DNA of 64,000 bases, from the NCBI RefSeq assembly GCF_002797895.1, contig NZ_PGES01000001.1, forward strand, positions 3,348,001 to 3,412,000, given 5' to 3'. The position numbers and the translations under genes were made by a program. A model generated the notes under the pieces. That model did not search any database, was not told the origin of the DNA, and worked only from the letters and a program-made list of their open reading frames with translations. Below, piece after piece: positions 33,947 to 43,255 of this stretch; position 1 is the stretch's first letter, and every line of letters begins with the position of its first letter. The DNA is from Janthinobacterium sp. 67 (GTDB taxonomy: Bacteria > Pseudomonadota > Gammaproteobacteria > Burkholderiales > Burkholderiaceae_D).

Positions 33947-35152
33947 TTATACGCGTTCAATCACGACGGCAATCCCCTGCCCCACGCCGATGCACATGGT
34001 GCACAGCGCATAGCGCCCTCCCGTGCGCTCCAGTTGGTTCAGCGCGGCCATCACCAGGCGCGCGCCCGATGCGCCCAGCGGGTGGCCGATGGCAATCGCG
34101 CCGCCATTCGGGTTCACGTGGGCCGCGTCGTCCGCCAGCCCCAGGTCGCGCGTGACGGCCAGCGCCTGGGCGGCAAACGCCTCATTGAGTTCGATCACGT
34201 CCATCTGCTCGATGGTCAATCCCGTCTGCGCCAGCACCTTGCGCGTGGCCGGCGACGGGCCAAAACCCATGATGCGCGGCGCCAGGCCGGCCGTGGCCAT
34301 GCCCAGCACTTTTGCGCGCGGCGTCAGCTTGTATTTGTCGACGGCGACGGCGGACGCCAGCAAGATCGCGCAGGCGCCATCGTTCAAGCCCGAGGCATTG
34401 CCGGCCGTGACGCTGCCATCCGCCTTGACCACGCCCTTGAGCTTTGCCAGCATCTCGATCGACGTATCGGGACGCGGATGTTCGTCGCTGGTGACCATCT
34501 TCGGATCACCCTTTTTTTGCGGCACGGCGATGGGCACGATTTCGCGCTCGAACACGCCGGCCGCGTGGGCGGCGGCCCAGCGCTGCTGGCTGCGCAAGGC
34601 CAGGGCATCCTGGTCGGCGCGGCTGATGCCGAACTCCACGGCCACGTTTTCCGCCGTTTCCGGCATGGTGTCGATGCCGTACTGCGCCTTCATCTTGCCG
34701 TTCACGAAGCGCCAGCCCAGGGTCGTGTCTTCGATCTTCGCCGCGCGCGAAAACGCGCTGTCGGCCTTGCCCATCACGAAAGGCGCACGCGTCATGCTTT
34801 CCACGCCGCCGGCGATGATCAGGTCCGCCTCGCCCGCCTTGATCGAGCGCGCCGCCAGGCCCACGGCATCCAGGCTGGAGCCGCACAGGCGGTTGATGGT
34901 ATTGGCCGGCACGTCGACCGGCAGGCCGGCCAGCAGCGCGGCCATGCGGCCCACGTTGCGGTTGTCTTCGCCCGCCTGGTTGGCGCAGCCGTAGAACACG
35001 TCGTCGATGGCGGACCAGTCGACGGACGGGTTGCGGGCGATCAGCGCGGCGATCGGCAGCGCACCCAGGTCGTCCGCGCGCACGCTGGACAGCGCGCCGC
35101 CATAGCGGCCAAACGGAGTACGTACGGCGTCACAAATAAAGGCTTCGTTCAT
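33947..35152 (-). CDS. paaJ: 3-oxoadipyl-CoA / 3-oxo-5,6-dehydrosuberyl-CoA thiolase
   Basis: 401 aa thiolase. Catalytic residues Cys90 (NTINRLCGSSLDA), His357 (GGAIAIGHPLGASG) and Cys387 (CTMCIGVGQG). FGRYGGALSSVRADDLGALP is typical of the PcaF/PaaJ subgroup. PaaJ acts twice in the pathway and finally yields succinyl-CoA and acetyl-CoA. Ribosome-binding site GGAAG precedes the ATG. Confidence 0.95.
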   Translation of the reverse strand: MNEAFICDAVRTPFGRYGGALSSVRADDLGALPIAALIARNPSVDWSAIDDVFYGCANQAGEDNRNVGRMAALLAGLPVDVPANTINRLCGSSLDAVGLAARSIKAGEADLIIAGGVESMTRAPFVMGKADSAFSRAAKIEDTTLGWRFVNGKMKAQYGIDTMPETAENVAVEFGISRADQDALALRSQQRWAAAHAAGVFEREIVPIAVPQKKGDPKMVTSDEHPRPDTSIEMLAKLKGVVKADGSVTAGNASGLNDGACAILLASAVAVDKYKLTPRAKVLGMATAGLAPRIMGFGPSPATRKVLAQTGLTIEQMDVIELNEAFAAQALAVTRDLGLADDAAHVNPNGGAIAIGHPLGASGARLVMAALNQLERTGGRYALCTMCIGVGQGIAVVIERV

Positions 35153-35174
35153 GTCTGCTTCCTTGTTCGGGCTA

Positions 35175-36503
35175 TCAGGAGAAAATCTTCGGGCGCTGGT
35201 CGACCACGCGGCGGGCCTTGCCCGTCAGGGTGCGTTCGATGCCGGCAGCGGCCACCAGGCGCACGCGCGTGCTCACGCCCACGTGCGTCTTGATGCGGTG
35301 TTCCAGCTCGCGGGCCAGGGCGTCCGTCTCGCTGGCCGAAATGGTGGCGCTCAGGTCGATGCGCAGCTCGGCGATCACTTCCAGTTTGTCGAGGTGGCCG
35401 TCGCGCGTCACCACCAGCTGGTATTGCGGCGCCAGGCGCGGCATCTTGAGGATCAGCTCTTCGATCTGCGTGGGGAAGACGTTGACGCCGCGGATGATCA
35501 GCATGTCGTCCGAGCGGCCCGTGATCTTGCCGATGCGGCGCATCGAGCGCGACGTCGGCGGCAGCAAGCGCGTCAGGTCGCGCGTGCGGTAGCGGATGAT
35601 GGGCAGCGCCTCTTTCGACAAGGAGGTAAACACCAGCTCGCCCTCTTCGCCGTCCGGCAGCACTTCACCCGTTTCCGGATCGATGATCTCCGGGTAAAAA
35701 TGGTCTTCCCATATGACGGGACCATCCTTGCTTTCGATGCATTCGGACGCCACGCCAGGGCCCATCACTTCGGACAGGCCGTAGATGTCGACGGCGTCGA
35801 TGCCGGCGCGCGCCTCGATTTCCGAACGCATGGCGTCCGTCCACGGCTCGGCGCCGAAGATGCCCACCTTCAGCGACGATTCGGCCGGGTCCAGGCCCTG
35901 GCGCGTGAATTCCTCGATGATGTTGAGCATGTACGATGGCGTGACCATGATGATAGACGGCTTGAAATCCTGGATCAGCTGCACCTGCTTTTCCGTCTGC
36001 CCGCCGGACATCGGGATGACCGTGCAGCCCAGACGCTCGGCGCCGTAGTGCGCGCCCAGGCCGCCCGTGAACAGGCCATAGCCGTAGGAGATATGCACCA
36101 TGTCGCCCGCGCGGCCGCCGCCGGCGCGGATCGAACGCGCCACCACGTTGGCCCAGGTGTCGATGTCGTTCTGCGTGTAGCCGACCACCGTGGCCTTGCC
36201 CGTCGTGCCGCTCGATGCGTGGATACGCACCACTTGCTCGCGCGGCACGGCGAACAGGCCGAATGGGTAATTGTCGCGCAAGACCTTTTTATCGGTGAAC
36301 GGGAATTTGGCCAGGTCGGACAGGGATTTGAGGTCGTCCGGATGCACGCCCGCTTCGTCAAAAGCGGCGCGGTAATGGGGCACGTTGTCATACGCGTGCT
36401 TGAGCGTCCATTTCATGCGTTCGAGCTGCAGCGCCTGCAGTTCATCCTTGCTGGCGCGCTCGATCGGCTCGAGGTCATTCGGGGAAGGCGTACGTTGGAC
36501 CAT
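35175..36503 (-). CDS. paaK: Phenylacetate-CoA ligase
   Basis: 442 aa from the second of two adjacent ATGs, which has GGAG at six bases; the first (36506) would be too close. Adenylate-forming enzyme with the phosphate loop SSGTTGKATVVGYT, YGLFTGGLGAHYGAERLG, and the C-terminal hinge region TGRSDDMLIIRGVNVFPTQI. It activates phenylacetate with ATP and CoA, the entry step of the pathway, in the cytoplasm. Confidence 0.97.
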   Translation of the reverse strand: MVQRTPSPNDLEPIERASKDELQALQLERMKWTLKHAYDNVPHYRAAFDEAGVHPDDLKSLSDLAKFPFTDKKVLRDNYPFGLFAVPREQVVRIHASSGTTGKATVVGYTQNDIDTWANVVARSIRAGGGRAGDMVHISYGYGLFTGGLGAHYGAERLGCTVIPMSGGQTEKQVQLIQDFKPSIIMVTPSYMLNIIEEFTRQGLDPAESSLKVGIFGAEPWTDAMRSEIEARAGIDAVDIYGLSEVMGPGVASECIESKDGPVIWEDHFYPEIIDPETGEVLPDGEEGELVFTSLSKEALPIIRYRTRDLTRLLPPTSRSMRRIGKITGRSDDMLIIRGVNVFPTQIEELILKMPRLAPQYQLVVTRDGHLDKLEVIAELRIDLSATISASETDALARELEHRIKTHVGVSTRVRLVAAAGIERTLTGKARRVVDQRPKIFS

Positions 36504-36570
36504 CATTGTCTCCTGTTTAATTCTTTAACTGTTCAATCGGTACTGGCAGTTCAAACCTGCTCTTGTCACT

Positions 36571-36996
36571 TCAATTGCTGATGACTTCACCGGCCACCCG
36601 GATCGACTTGCCGCGGAAGAGCGCAATGGCGCGCCCTTCCTGGTTGCTGACCTTAACGTCATAGACGCCGCTCTTGCCGGCCAGCGCCTGCTCGACGGCA
36701 TGCGCCGTCAGCACGTCGCCTTCGCGGCCCGGCGCCAGGTAGTCGATGGTGCAGCCGGCGCCCACGGTGTTCATGTTGTAGCTGTTGCAGGCAAAGGCGA
36801 AGGCGCTGTCGGCCAGGGCGAAGATGAAACCGCCGTGGCAGGTCTGGTGGCCGTTGAGCATGTCGGCGCGCACCGTCATGGTCATGCGCGCATGGCCGGG
36901 CCCCACGTCGGCCAGGGCGATGCCCATGGCGGCGGTGGCGTTATCGCGCGACAGCATGGAGGCGGCGGCCGCTTCGGCCAGGGCTTGCGCGGTCAT
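36571..36996 (-). CDS. paaI: Phenylacetyl-CoA pathway hotdog thioesterase
   Basis: 141 aa. ATG 36996 is taken because AAGGA lies six to seven bases upstream; ATG 37017 is possible. Hotdog-fold motif NGHQTCHGGFIFALADSAF with the Asn/Asp catalytic pattern of PaaI, and DYLAPGREGD. It releases CoA from stalled ring-hydroxylated phenylacetyl-CoA. The long minus-strand frame covering this gene upstream is a shadow of paaH. Confidence 0.95.
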   Translation of the reverse strand: MTAQALAEAAAASMLSRDNATAAMGIALADVGPGHARMTMTVRADMLNGHQTCHGGFIFALADSAFAFACNSYNMNTVGAGCTIDYLAPGREGDVLTAHAVEQALAGKSGVYDVKVSNQEGRAIALFRGKSIRVAGEVISN

Positions 36997-37018
36997 GTTG
37001 CGGTCCTTATTTGACATA

Positions 37019-38587
37019 TCATTCGGCATGAAAGCGATCTCCATTGGCGAGTTTGCGGCGCAGCAGCGGCGATACCCGGTAGCGGTCTTCGCCATAGCCT
37101 TGCGCCAGGTGCTGCAATACGGTGACGATGTGCTGGATGCCGACGGCATCGGCCCAGGCCAGCGGTCCGCGCGGATAGTTGACGCCCTTCTGCATGGCGA
37201 TATCGACGGCGGCCACCGTGCACACGCCCTGGTTGACGGCGTCGGCCGCCTCGTTGGCCAGCATGGCGACCGTGCGCATGACGGCCAGGCCAGGCACGTC
37301 GTCCAGGCGCGTGACGATGAAACCGGCGGCCTGGAACAGGCCGACGACGGCCGCGTAGGCGGCGTCGCTGCACTGGTCGGCGCGGACCACGGCGATGCGC
37401 TTGGCACCGGCATAATCGAGCGCCAGGTCGAACAGCACCGTGTCCGGATGCTGGTTGTCGTGCGCGCGCTGGGTGGCGCTGCGGCCATCGGTGAGGTAAA
37501 TCGCGGCGCCGTGGCAATGCAGGGCCGGCGCTTCGTCGTGCGCCTGGCCTTCCTGCGTCACGCGGCGGCTGACGGTGATGCCGGCCTGCTCCAGGCGCTG
37601 CACCAGGCTGTGGATGATGCCGCTATGGCCACGGCCATCGCCGCCGATGGCGGCCGACAGGGCGACGAATTCCGGGGTCGCTTGCGCGCCTTCCGCCTGC
37701 GCCACAGGCGCGCTGGCGCCTTCGCCATACGGGTAGAAGCCACGGCCCGATTTGCGGCCGAGGAAACCGGCGTTGACCATTTCCTGCTGCAGCACGGAAG
37801 GCGTGAAGCGCGGATCGTTGAAATAGGCGCCGAACACGGATTGCGTGACGGAGAAATTCACGTCGTGGCCGATCAGGTCCATCAATTCGAATGGCCCCAT
37901 GCGGAAACCGCCCGCTTCGCGCAGCACGGCATCGATGGTGGCGGCATCGCCCGCCTGCTCGTTCAACAGGCGCCAGCCTTCCGCGTAAAACGGACGGGCG
38001 ACACGGTTGACGATGAAGCCCGGCGTCGATTTCGCATGCACGGGGTTCTTGCCCCAGGCGATGGACGTGTCGTAGACGGTGGCGGCCACTTGCTCGCTGG
38101 TGGCCAGGCCACTGATCACTTCCACCAGCGCCATCAGGGGCACGGGGTTAAAGAAATGCATGCCGACCAGGCGCTCCGGACGGCGCAGCTTGGCGGCAAT
38201 CGCCGTGACGGAAATCGACGACGTGTTCGTCGCCAGGATGCAGTCGTCGCCGACCAGCGCTTCCAGTTCGGCGAACAGGCCGCGCTTGACGTCAAGGTTT
38301 TCCACGATGGCTTCCACCACCAGGGCGCAATCGCTCACATCGGCCAGGCTGCCGGCCGCCTGCAGACGCGCCGTGGCCGCCGCCGCTTCATCTGCCGTCA
38401 TGCGGCCCTTTTCGGCCAGCTTCGCGTACATCTTGCCGATATCGAGCAGGGCCTTGCTGACGGCCTCCGCGCGCGTGTCGTACAGTTTGACGCGGTAACC
38501 GGCGGCGGCGGCCACCTGCGCGATGCCGGCGCCCATGGCGCCGCTGCCGATGACGGCGACGATACTGTTGTTGTCCAAAGCTGCCAT
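37019..38587 (-). CDS. paaH: 3-hydroxyadipyl-CoA dehydrogenase
   Basis: 522 aa. NAD-binding GSGAMGAGIAQVAAAAGY, followed by the catalytic-domain signature (HFFNPVPLMALVEVISG, KSTPGFIVNRVARPFYAEGW, GPFELMDLIGHDVNF). A second, degenerate C-terminal dehydrogenase-like domain (about 410-500) matches the duplicated form typical of PaaH. It oxidises 3-hydroxyadipyl-CoA to 3-oxoadipyl-CoA. AGGGA lies seven bases before the ATG, within the end of paaG. Confidence 0.95.
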   Translation of the reverse strand: MAALDNNSIVAVIGSGAMGAGIAQVAAAAGYRVKLYDTRAEAVSKALLDIGKMYAKLAEKGRMTADEAAAATARLQAAGSLADVSDCALVVEAIVENLDVKRGLFAELEALVGDDCILATNTSSISVTAIAAKLRRPERLVGMHFFNPVPLMALVEVISGLATSEQVAATVYDTSIAWGKNPVHAKSTPGFIVNRVARPFYAEGWRLLNEQAGDAATIDAVLREAGGFRMGPFELMDLIGHDVNFSVTQSVFGAYFNDPRFTPSVLQQEMVNAGFLGRKSGRGFYPYGEGASAPVAQAEGAQATPEFVALSAAIGGDGRGHSGIIHSLVQRLEQAGITVSRRVTQEGQAHDEAPALHCHGAAIYLTDGRSATQRAHDNQHPDTVLFDLALDYAGAKRIAVVRADQCSDAAYAAVVGLFQAAGFIVTRLDDVPGLAVMRTVAMLANEAADAVNQGVCTVAAVDIAMQKGVNYPRGPLAWADAVGIQHIVTVLQHLAQGYGEDRYRVSPLLRRKLANGDRFHAE

Positions 38588-38588
38588 A

Positions 38589-39380
38589 TCAATGTCCCTT
38601 GAATTGCGGTGCGCGCTTTTCCATGAAGGCGGCCACGCCTTCGCGGTAATCGTCGCTGTTACCGAGATCTCTCATCATGCGCGCTTCCAGCGCCAGCTGC
38701 TGCGGCAGGGTATTGGCGCCGCTGGCGGCCAGCGCCTGCTTGGTGTAGGCCAGACCCTTGGTCGGCGCCGTGGAAAAGTGCACGGCCAGCTTGCGCGTTT
38801 CTTCGGCCAGCTGCGCGTCGTCCACGCATTTCCAGATCAGGCCCCAGTCTTCCGCTTTTTCCGCAGTCAGTTTTTCACCGAGCATGGCCAGGCCCATGGC
38901 GCGCGCCGAACCGATCAAGCGTGGCAGGAAGAAGGTGCCGCCCGTGTCCGGGATCAGGCCCAGCTTGCAGAACACTTCGACGAAGCTGGCCGACTTGCCG
39001 GCGATGACGATGTCGCAGGCCAGCGCCAGGTTGGCGCCCGCACCGGCGGCCACGCCGTTGACGGCGCAGATCACGGGCATGGGCAATGCCTTCAAGGCCA
39101 GCACCAGCGGCGCATAGTTCTTTTCCACGGATTCGCCCAGGTCCACGCCCTTCGAACCCGGCTCCACGGCGCGGTCGGACAAATCCTGGCCCGCGCAAAA
39201 ACCGCGGCCCGCGCCCGTCAGCACGAAGACGCGCACGGTGCTGTCCGCATTGACCTTGGCAATCGCGTCGCGCACTTCCTCGTGCATGGCTTGGGTAAAA
39301 CTATTGAGCTTGTCGGGACGGTTCAGGGTCAGGGTGGCTATGCCCTGCTCGATGGTGAAGAGGATGTTTTGGTAGGTCAT
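38589..39380 (-). CDS. paaG: 1,2-epoxyphenylacetyl-CoA isomerase
   Basis: 263 aa crotonase-fold enzyme. The PaaG rather than PaaF identity is suggested by GRGFCAGQDLSDR, the DLGESVE stretch, CAVNGVAAGAGANLALACDI and KLGLIPDTGGTFFLPRLIG, which resemble E. coli PaaG closely from memory. It converts the ring epoxide to oxepin-CoA. No second crotonase (paaF) is encoded in the operon. Confidence 0.92.
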   Translation of the reverse strand: MTYQNILFTIEQGIATLTLNRPDKLNSFTQAMHEEVRDAIAKVNADSTVRVFVLTGAGRGFCAGQDLSDRAVEPGSKGVDLGESVEKNYAPLVLALKALPMPVICAVNGVAAGAGANLALACDIVIAGKSASFVEVFCKLGLIPDTGGTFFLPRLIGSARAMGLAMLGEKLTAEKAEDWGLIWKCVDDAQLAEETRKLAVHFSTAPTKGLAYTKQALAASGANTLPQQLALEARMMRDLGNSDDYREGVAAFMEKRAPQFKGH

Positions 39381-39403
39381 GGCGTGTCTCGGTTTTTAGT
39401 TTT

Positions 39404-39464
39404 CAACCCAAGGACAAGTGCCGGGGTCGGACCTTAAGGTCCGACCCCAGTCTTCGCTTGGGGT
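39404..39464 (-). repeat. Palindromic repeat, family 2, copy A
   Basis: About 61 bp with a perfect 26-bp palindrome in the middle (39423-39448; arms GGGGTCGGACCTT / AAGGTCCGACCCC) and flanks CAACCCAAG and CTTGGGGT. It starts about 6 bp after the paaE stop in the transcribed direction. The copy at 53452-53513 matches over the whole length in the same orientation relative to its gene. Confidence 0.85.
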
Positions 39465-39470
39465 CTGATG

Positions 39471-40550
39471 TTATTCAGCCTGGTCGAAGTCGACGACCAC
39501 CTTGTCGGTCAGCGGAAAACTCTGGCAACTGAGGACGAAACCGCGCGCCACTTCGTAGTCTTCCAGCGCGTAGTTGACGTCCATTTCGACTTTGCCGTCG
39601 AGGATCTTGCAGCGGCAGGTCGAGCATACGCCACCCTTGCACGAGTAGCGCATGTCCAGCCCGGCGCGCAGGCCCGCGTCGAGGATCGATTCCTTGTCCT
39701 TGTCCATCGTGAAGGTAGTCTGGTTGCCGTCCATGATGACGGTCACTTCCGTTTCCTGCACAGTGTCGGCGGCCAACTGGGCGCGCGGCTTGTGGGCATT
39801 TTTCGGGATGCTGGCGGCGAACAGTTCGATCTTGATGTTCTGCTTGGGCATGCCGGCCGCCTGCAGGGCGGCGGACACGCCCAGCATCATGTCTTCCGGG
39901 CCGCAGATGAAGGCGTTGTCGTAGTCTTCGACCTTGATCCAGTGCTGCAGGAACTGTTCGCATTTTTCTTGCGTGATGCGGCCGTTGAACAATTCGATGT
40001 CCTGCTGCTCGCGGCTCATCACGTAGACGAGGTTCAGACGCTCCAGGTACACATCCTTCAAGTCCGTCAATTCTTCCTTGAAGATGACGGACGACGAAGC
40101 GCGGTTGCCGTAGAACAGGGTAAAGCGGCTCAGGGGTTCCGTCAGCAGGGTCGTCTTGATGATGGAGAGGATGGGCGTGATGCCGCTGCCTGCCGCAAAG
40201 GCCAGGTAGTGCTTGCGGTTGACGCAATCGAGCGGCACGTTGAAATGGCCCATGGGCGGCATCACCTCGATGGTGGCGCCGGCCTTGAGGGTATCGTTCG
40301 CCCAGGTGGAGAAAGCGCCGCCCGGCGTGCGCTTGATGGCCACGCGCAGGGTGCCGTCCTGCACCGCCGAACAGATGGAATACGAGCGGCGCACGTCTTC
40401 CGCATTGATATTGGCGCGCAGGGTCAGGTGCTGGCCCTGCTGGAAGCGGAACTGCTGCTGCAATTCAAATGGCACGTCGAACGTGACGGCGATGGTGTCG
40501 CGCGTTTCGTTGCGCACGTTCGCTACGCACAGCGGATAAAATTTACTCAT
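39471..40550 (-). CDS. paaE: Phenylacetyl-CoA epoxidase reductase subunit
   Basis: 359 aa. Ferredoxin-reductase module (FAD site RRSYSICSAV, NAD site AAGSGITPILSI) fused to a C-terminal plant-type [2Fe-2S] ferredoxin with Cys304, Cys309, Cys312 and Cys342 (CKGGVCSTCRC). It passes electrons from NADPH to the diiron epoxidase PaaABC. GGAGATG lies just upstream of the ATG. Confidence 0.97.
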   Translation of the reverse strand: MSKFYPLCVANVRNETRDTIAVTFDVPFELQQQFRFQQGQHLTLRANINAEDVRRSYSICSAVQDGTLRVAIKRTPGGAFSTWANDTLKAGATIEVMPPMGHFNVPLDCVNRKHYLAFAAGSGITPILSIIKTTLLTEPLSRFTLFYGNRASSSVIFKEELTDLKDVYLERLNLVYVMSREQQDIELFNGRITQEKCEQFLQHWIKVEDYDNAFICGPEDMMLGVSAALQAAGMPKQNIKIELFAASIPKNAHKPRAQLAADTVQETEVTVIMDGNQTTFTMDKDKESILDAGLRAGLDMRYSCKGGVCSTCRCKILDGKVEMDVNYALEDYEVARGFVLSCQSFPLTDKVVVDFDQAE

Positions 40551-40590
40551 GCTTCATCTCCAGTTTCTTCGGAACGTGTGCCTGATTTTT

Positions 40591-41136
40591 TTAGTGGCAC
40601 TTGAAGTAGTCAAACGGTTCGCGGCAAGCCATGCATTTGTACAGGGCCTTGCACGGCGTGGAGCCGAACTGGCTGGTCAGCTGCGTATGGGTCGAGCCGC
40701 AGTTCGGGCAGATCACGTCCAGCTTCGGCATGGGCTGACGCTTGACGCCACCTGCTGTTCCTCTACCAAGGCCACTGATGTCGATCACCTGCTGCTGCGG
40801 CGGGGCGATCCCATAGCCTTTCAGCTTGGCCTTGCCCGCTTCGCTCATCCAGTCCGTCGTCCACGCGGGCGCCAGCTGGTTCACCAGCGTGACCTTGGCC
40901 ACGCCGTGGCTGCGCAAGGCATCCGTGACGGCATCGGCAATCACCTGCATCGCCGGGCAACCCGAATAGGTCGGGGTGATCGTCACCACGCAAGCGTCGC
41001 TGCCGGTCACTTCGACGGCGCGCACGATACCCAGGTCCACCACCGAAATGACGGGGATTTCCGGGTCCGGCACGTCGCCGAGCCAGGCCCATACCTGGGC
41101 GGCGTCCAGCGCCGCGGCGCCAGCGGCCGTGCTCAT
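40591..41136 (-). CDS. paaD: Epoxidase maturation protein PaaD (MIP18/DUF59 family)
   Basis: 181 aa from ATG 41136, which shares its A with the paaC stop (TAATG). The longer frame upstream is a paaC shadow. MIP18-type domain (DVPDPEIPVISVVDLGIV, TPTYSGCPAMQVIADAV) plus a C-terminal zinc ribbon with CPNC, and CMAC near residue 168. PaaD is needed for activity of the multicomponent epoxidase, probably for metal-site maturation. Confidence 0.95.
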   Translation of the reverse strand: MSTAAGAAALDAAQVWAWLGDVPDPEIPVISVVDLGIVRAVEVTGSDACVVTITPTYSGCPAMQVIADAVTDALRSHGVAKVTLVNQLAPAWTTDWMSEAGKAKLKGYGIAPPQQQVIDISGLGRGTAGGVKRQPMPKLDVICPNCGSTHTQLTSQFGSTPCKALYKCMACREPFDYFKCH

Positions 41137-41888
41137 TACCACTCCGCCCCGGGATAGGCGCGCTGCAGGAACTGCATCTCGGCCAGGATAAAGCCCAGGT
41201 GCTCCGTGTGCGTGCCCTGCTTGCCGCCCTTTTGCATCCAGGCGTCGGGCGCCGGCATGGTCAAGGTGGCTTCGGCGAAGATCTCGGCCACGTGTTCGAG
41301 GAAAGCCCTGCGCAGCACGTCCGATGGCGGCGCGATGCCGGCGGCAACCATGGCCTGGTCGACGGCGTCGTACGTGAACATCTCGCCCGTGTACATCCAC
41401 AGCTTGTCGGCGGCGGCCTGCGTTTTCGCGTGGCTGTCGGCCGTACCGTCGCCGAGGCGCACGATCAGGTCGCCGCTGCGGCGCAAGTGATACGTGACTT
41501 CCTTGATCGATTTTTGCGCCACTTCGACGATGCGCGCATCCGTCGATTTCGTCAGTTCCAGCAGCTGGAAGTAGTGCCAGCTGTCGAAGAAGAACTGGCG
41601 CATCATGGTGTCGGCGTAATTGCCGTTCGGCTGTTCGACCAGCAGGCAGTTCTTGAAATCGTGGGCGTCGCGCAAAAAGGCGATGTCGTCCTCGTCGCGG
41701 CCCGCGTTTTCCAGTTCGGCCGCATAGCTGAACCACAAGCGCGTCTGGCCCAGCAAGTCCAGCGCCACGTTGGTCAGCGCCATGTCTTCTTCCAGTGCCG
41801 GACCCTTGCCGCACAGCTGCGACAGCTGCTGGCTGAGGAGCAGGGCGTTGTCGCCCAGGCGCAAGAGGTAATTGACCTTGTCATCCAT
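41136..41888 (-). CDS. paaC: Phenylacetyl-CoA epoxidase structural subunit
   Basis: 250 aa from ATG 41888, with GGGAG seven bases upstream; in-frame ATGs at 41906 and 41903 overlap paaB. Ferritin-like helical protein (ALTNVALDLLGQTRLWFSYA, FLRDAHDFKNCLLVEQPNGN) that pairs with PaaA in the epoxidase but lacks a functional diiron centre in studied homologues. Confidence 0.95.
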   Translation of the reverse strand: MDDKVNYLLRLGDNALLLSQQLSQLCGKGPALEEDMALTNVALDLLGQTRLWFSYAAELENAGRDEDDIAFLRDAHDFKNCLLVEQPNGNYADTMMRQFFFDSWHYFQLLELTKSTDARIVEVAQKSIKEVTYHLRRSGDLIVRLGDGTADSHAKTQAAADKLWMYTGEMFTYDAVDQAMVAAGIAPPSDVLRRAFLEHVAEIFAEATLTMPAPDAWMQKGGKQGTHTEHLGFILAEMQFLQRAYPGAEW

Positions 41889-41902
41889 TACAGGCGCTCC
41901 CA

Positions 41903-42187
41903 TCACAGGTTCTTGACTTCTTCCGGCATCGGGAAGAAGGTGGGATGGCGGTACACCTTGCTGTTCGACGGTTCGAACAGGGCGCCCTTGTCGCCGGGGC
42001 TGCTGGCGACGATATCGGCCGCGCGCACCACCCAGATGCTCACGCCTTCATTGCGGCGCGTATAGACGTCGCGCGCATGGTTGACCGCCATGGTGGCGTC
42101 GGAAGCGTGCAGGCTGCCCACATGCTTGTGCGCCAGGCCGTGCTGGCTGCGGATGAAAACTTCCCACAATGGCCATTCTTTGCTCAT
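41903..42187 (-). CDS. paaB: Phenylacetyl-CoA epoxidase subunit PaaB
   Basis: 94 aa. WPLWEVFIRSQHGLAHKHVG and NEGVSIWVVRAADI are characteristic of PaaB, a small bridging subunit of the epoxidase. GGGGA lies seven bases before the ATG. Confidence 0.96.
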   Translation of the reverse strand: MSKEWPLWEVFIRSQHGLAHKHVGSLHASDATMAVNHARDVYTRRNEGVSIWVVRAADIVASSPGDKGALFEPSNSKVYRHPTFFPMPEEVKNL

Positions 42188-42214
42188 GTTGCTATCCCCT
42201 TTTATCGATGTTTT

Positions 42215-43204
42215 TCAGGCTGCCGCTTTGCTAGCGGCTTGCTTGTCTGCGTAGGCGACCAAGGCATCGCGGAACCATGCGCCGTCTTCATACGCTTTGA
42301 CGCGCGTTTGCAGGCGTTCGCGGTTGCACGGGCCATTGCCCTTCAGGACATTGTTGAACTCGGACCAGTCGATCTCGCCGAATTCATAATGGCCTGTTTC
42401 CGCATTGAACTTCAGGTCGGGATCGGGCACGCTCAAGCCCAGGTATTCGATCTGCGGCACGGTCTGGTCAACCATGCGCTGGCGCAGTTCGTCGTTCGAG
42501 AACAGCTTGATGCGCCATTGCGCCGACTGGGCGCTGTTGACGGAGGCGGCATCGGACGGGCCGAACATCATCAGGGACGGCCACCACCAGCGGTTCAAGG
42601 CATCTTGCGCCATGGCTTTCTGCGCGGGCGTGCCCTTGCACAGCGACATCATGATGTCGTAGCCCTGGCGCGCATGGAACGATTCTTCCTTGCAGACGCG
42701 GATCATGGCGCGCGCATACGGCCCATACGAGCAGCGGCACAGGGGAATCTGGTTGATGATGGCGGAACCGTCGACGAGCCAGCCGATGGCGCCCATGTCC
42801 GCCCACGACAGGGTGGGATAGTTGAAGATGCTCGAATACTTGGCTTTGCCCGAGTGCAAGGCGGCCAGCAAGTCGTCGCGCGACACGCCCAGGGTTTCCG
42901 CGGCGCTGTACAGGTACAGGCCGTGGCCCGCTTCGTCCTGGATCTTCGCCAGCAGGATGGACTTGCGTTTCAGGGTCGGGGCGCGCGTGACCCAGTTACC
43001 TTCGGGCAATTGGCCGACGATTTCCGAGTGCGCGTGCTGCGAAATCTGGCGGATCAGGGTCTTGCGGTAGGCGTCCGGCATCCAGTCCTTGGCCTCGATC
43101 TTGATGCCTTCGTCGATGCGCGCCTGGAAAGCGCGCTCTTCCTGGTCCATGTCGTCGAGGGAACGGACGTTCTTGAGGCCGGTTTCAACCATTTGTGCGT
43201 ACAT
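42215..43204 (-). CDS. paaA: Phenylacetyl-CoA epoxidase catalytic subunit
   Basis: 329 aa. Diiron ligands are visible in [13 protein letters not shown] (E-x-x-H) and [13 protein letters not shown] (E-x-x-H). The enzyme complex adds one oxygen atom across the C1-C2 bond of the CoA-activated ring. First gene of the operon; GGGAG lies seven bases upstream of the ATG. Confidence 0.97.
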   Translation of the reverse strand: MYAQMVETGLKNVRSLDDMDQEERAFQARIDEGIKIEAKDWMPDAYRKTLIRQISQHAHSEIVGQLPEGNWVTRAPTLKRKSILLAKIQDEAGHGLYLYSAAETLGVSRDDLLAALHSGKAKYSSIFNYPTLSWADMGAIGWLVDGSAIINQIPLCRCSYGPYARAMIRVCKEESFHARQGYDIMMSLCKGTPAQKAMAQDALNRWWWPSLMMFGPSDAASVNSAQSAQWRIKLFSNDELRQRMVDQTVPQIEYLGLSVPDPDLKFNAETGHYEFGEIDWSEFNNVLKGNGPCNRERLQTRVKAYEDGAWFRDALVAYADKQAASKAAA

Positions 43205-43255
43205 GATGTGTCTCCCATGTCTTTGATTTGCGCAGCAACGCGGTGCGATGAACAG

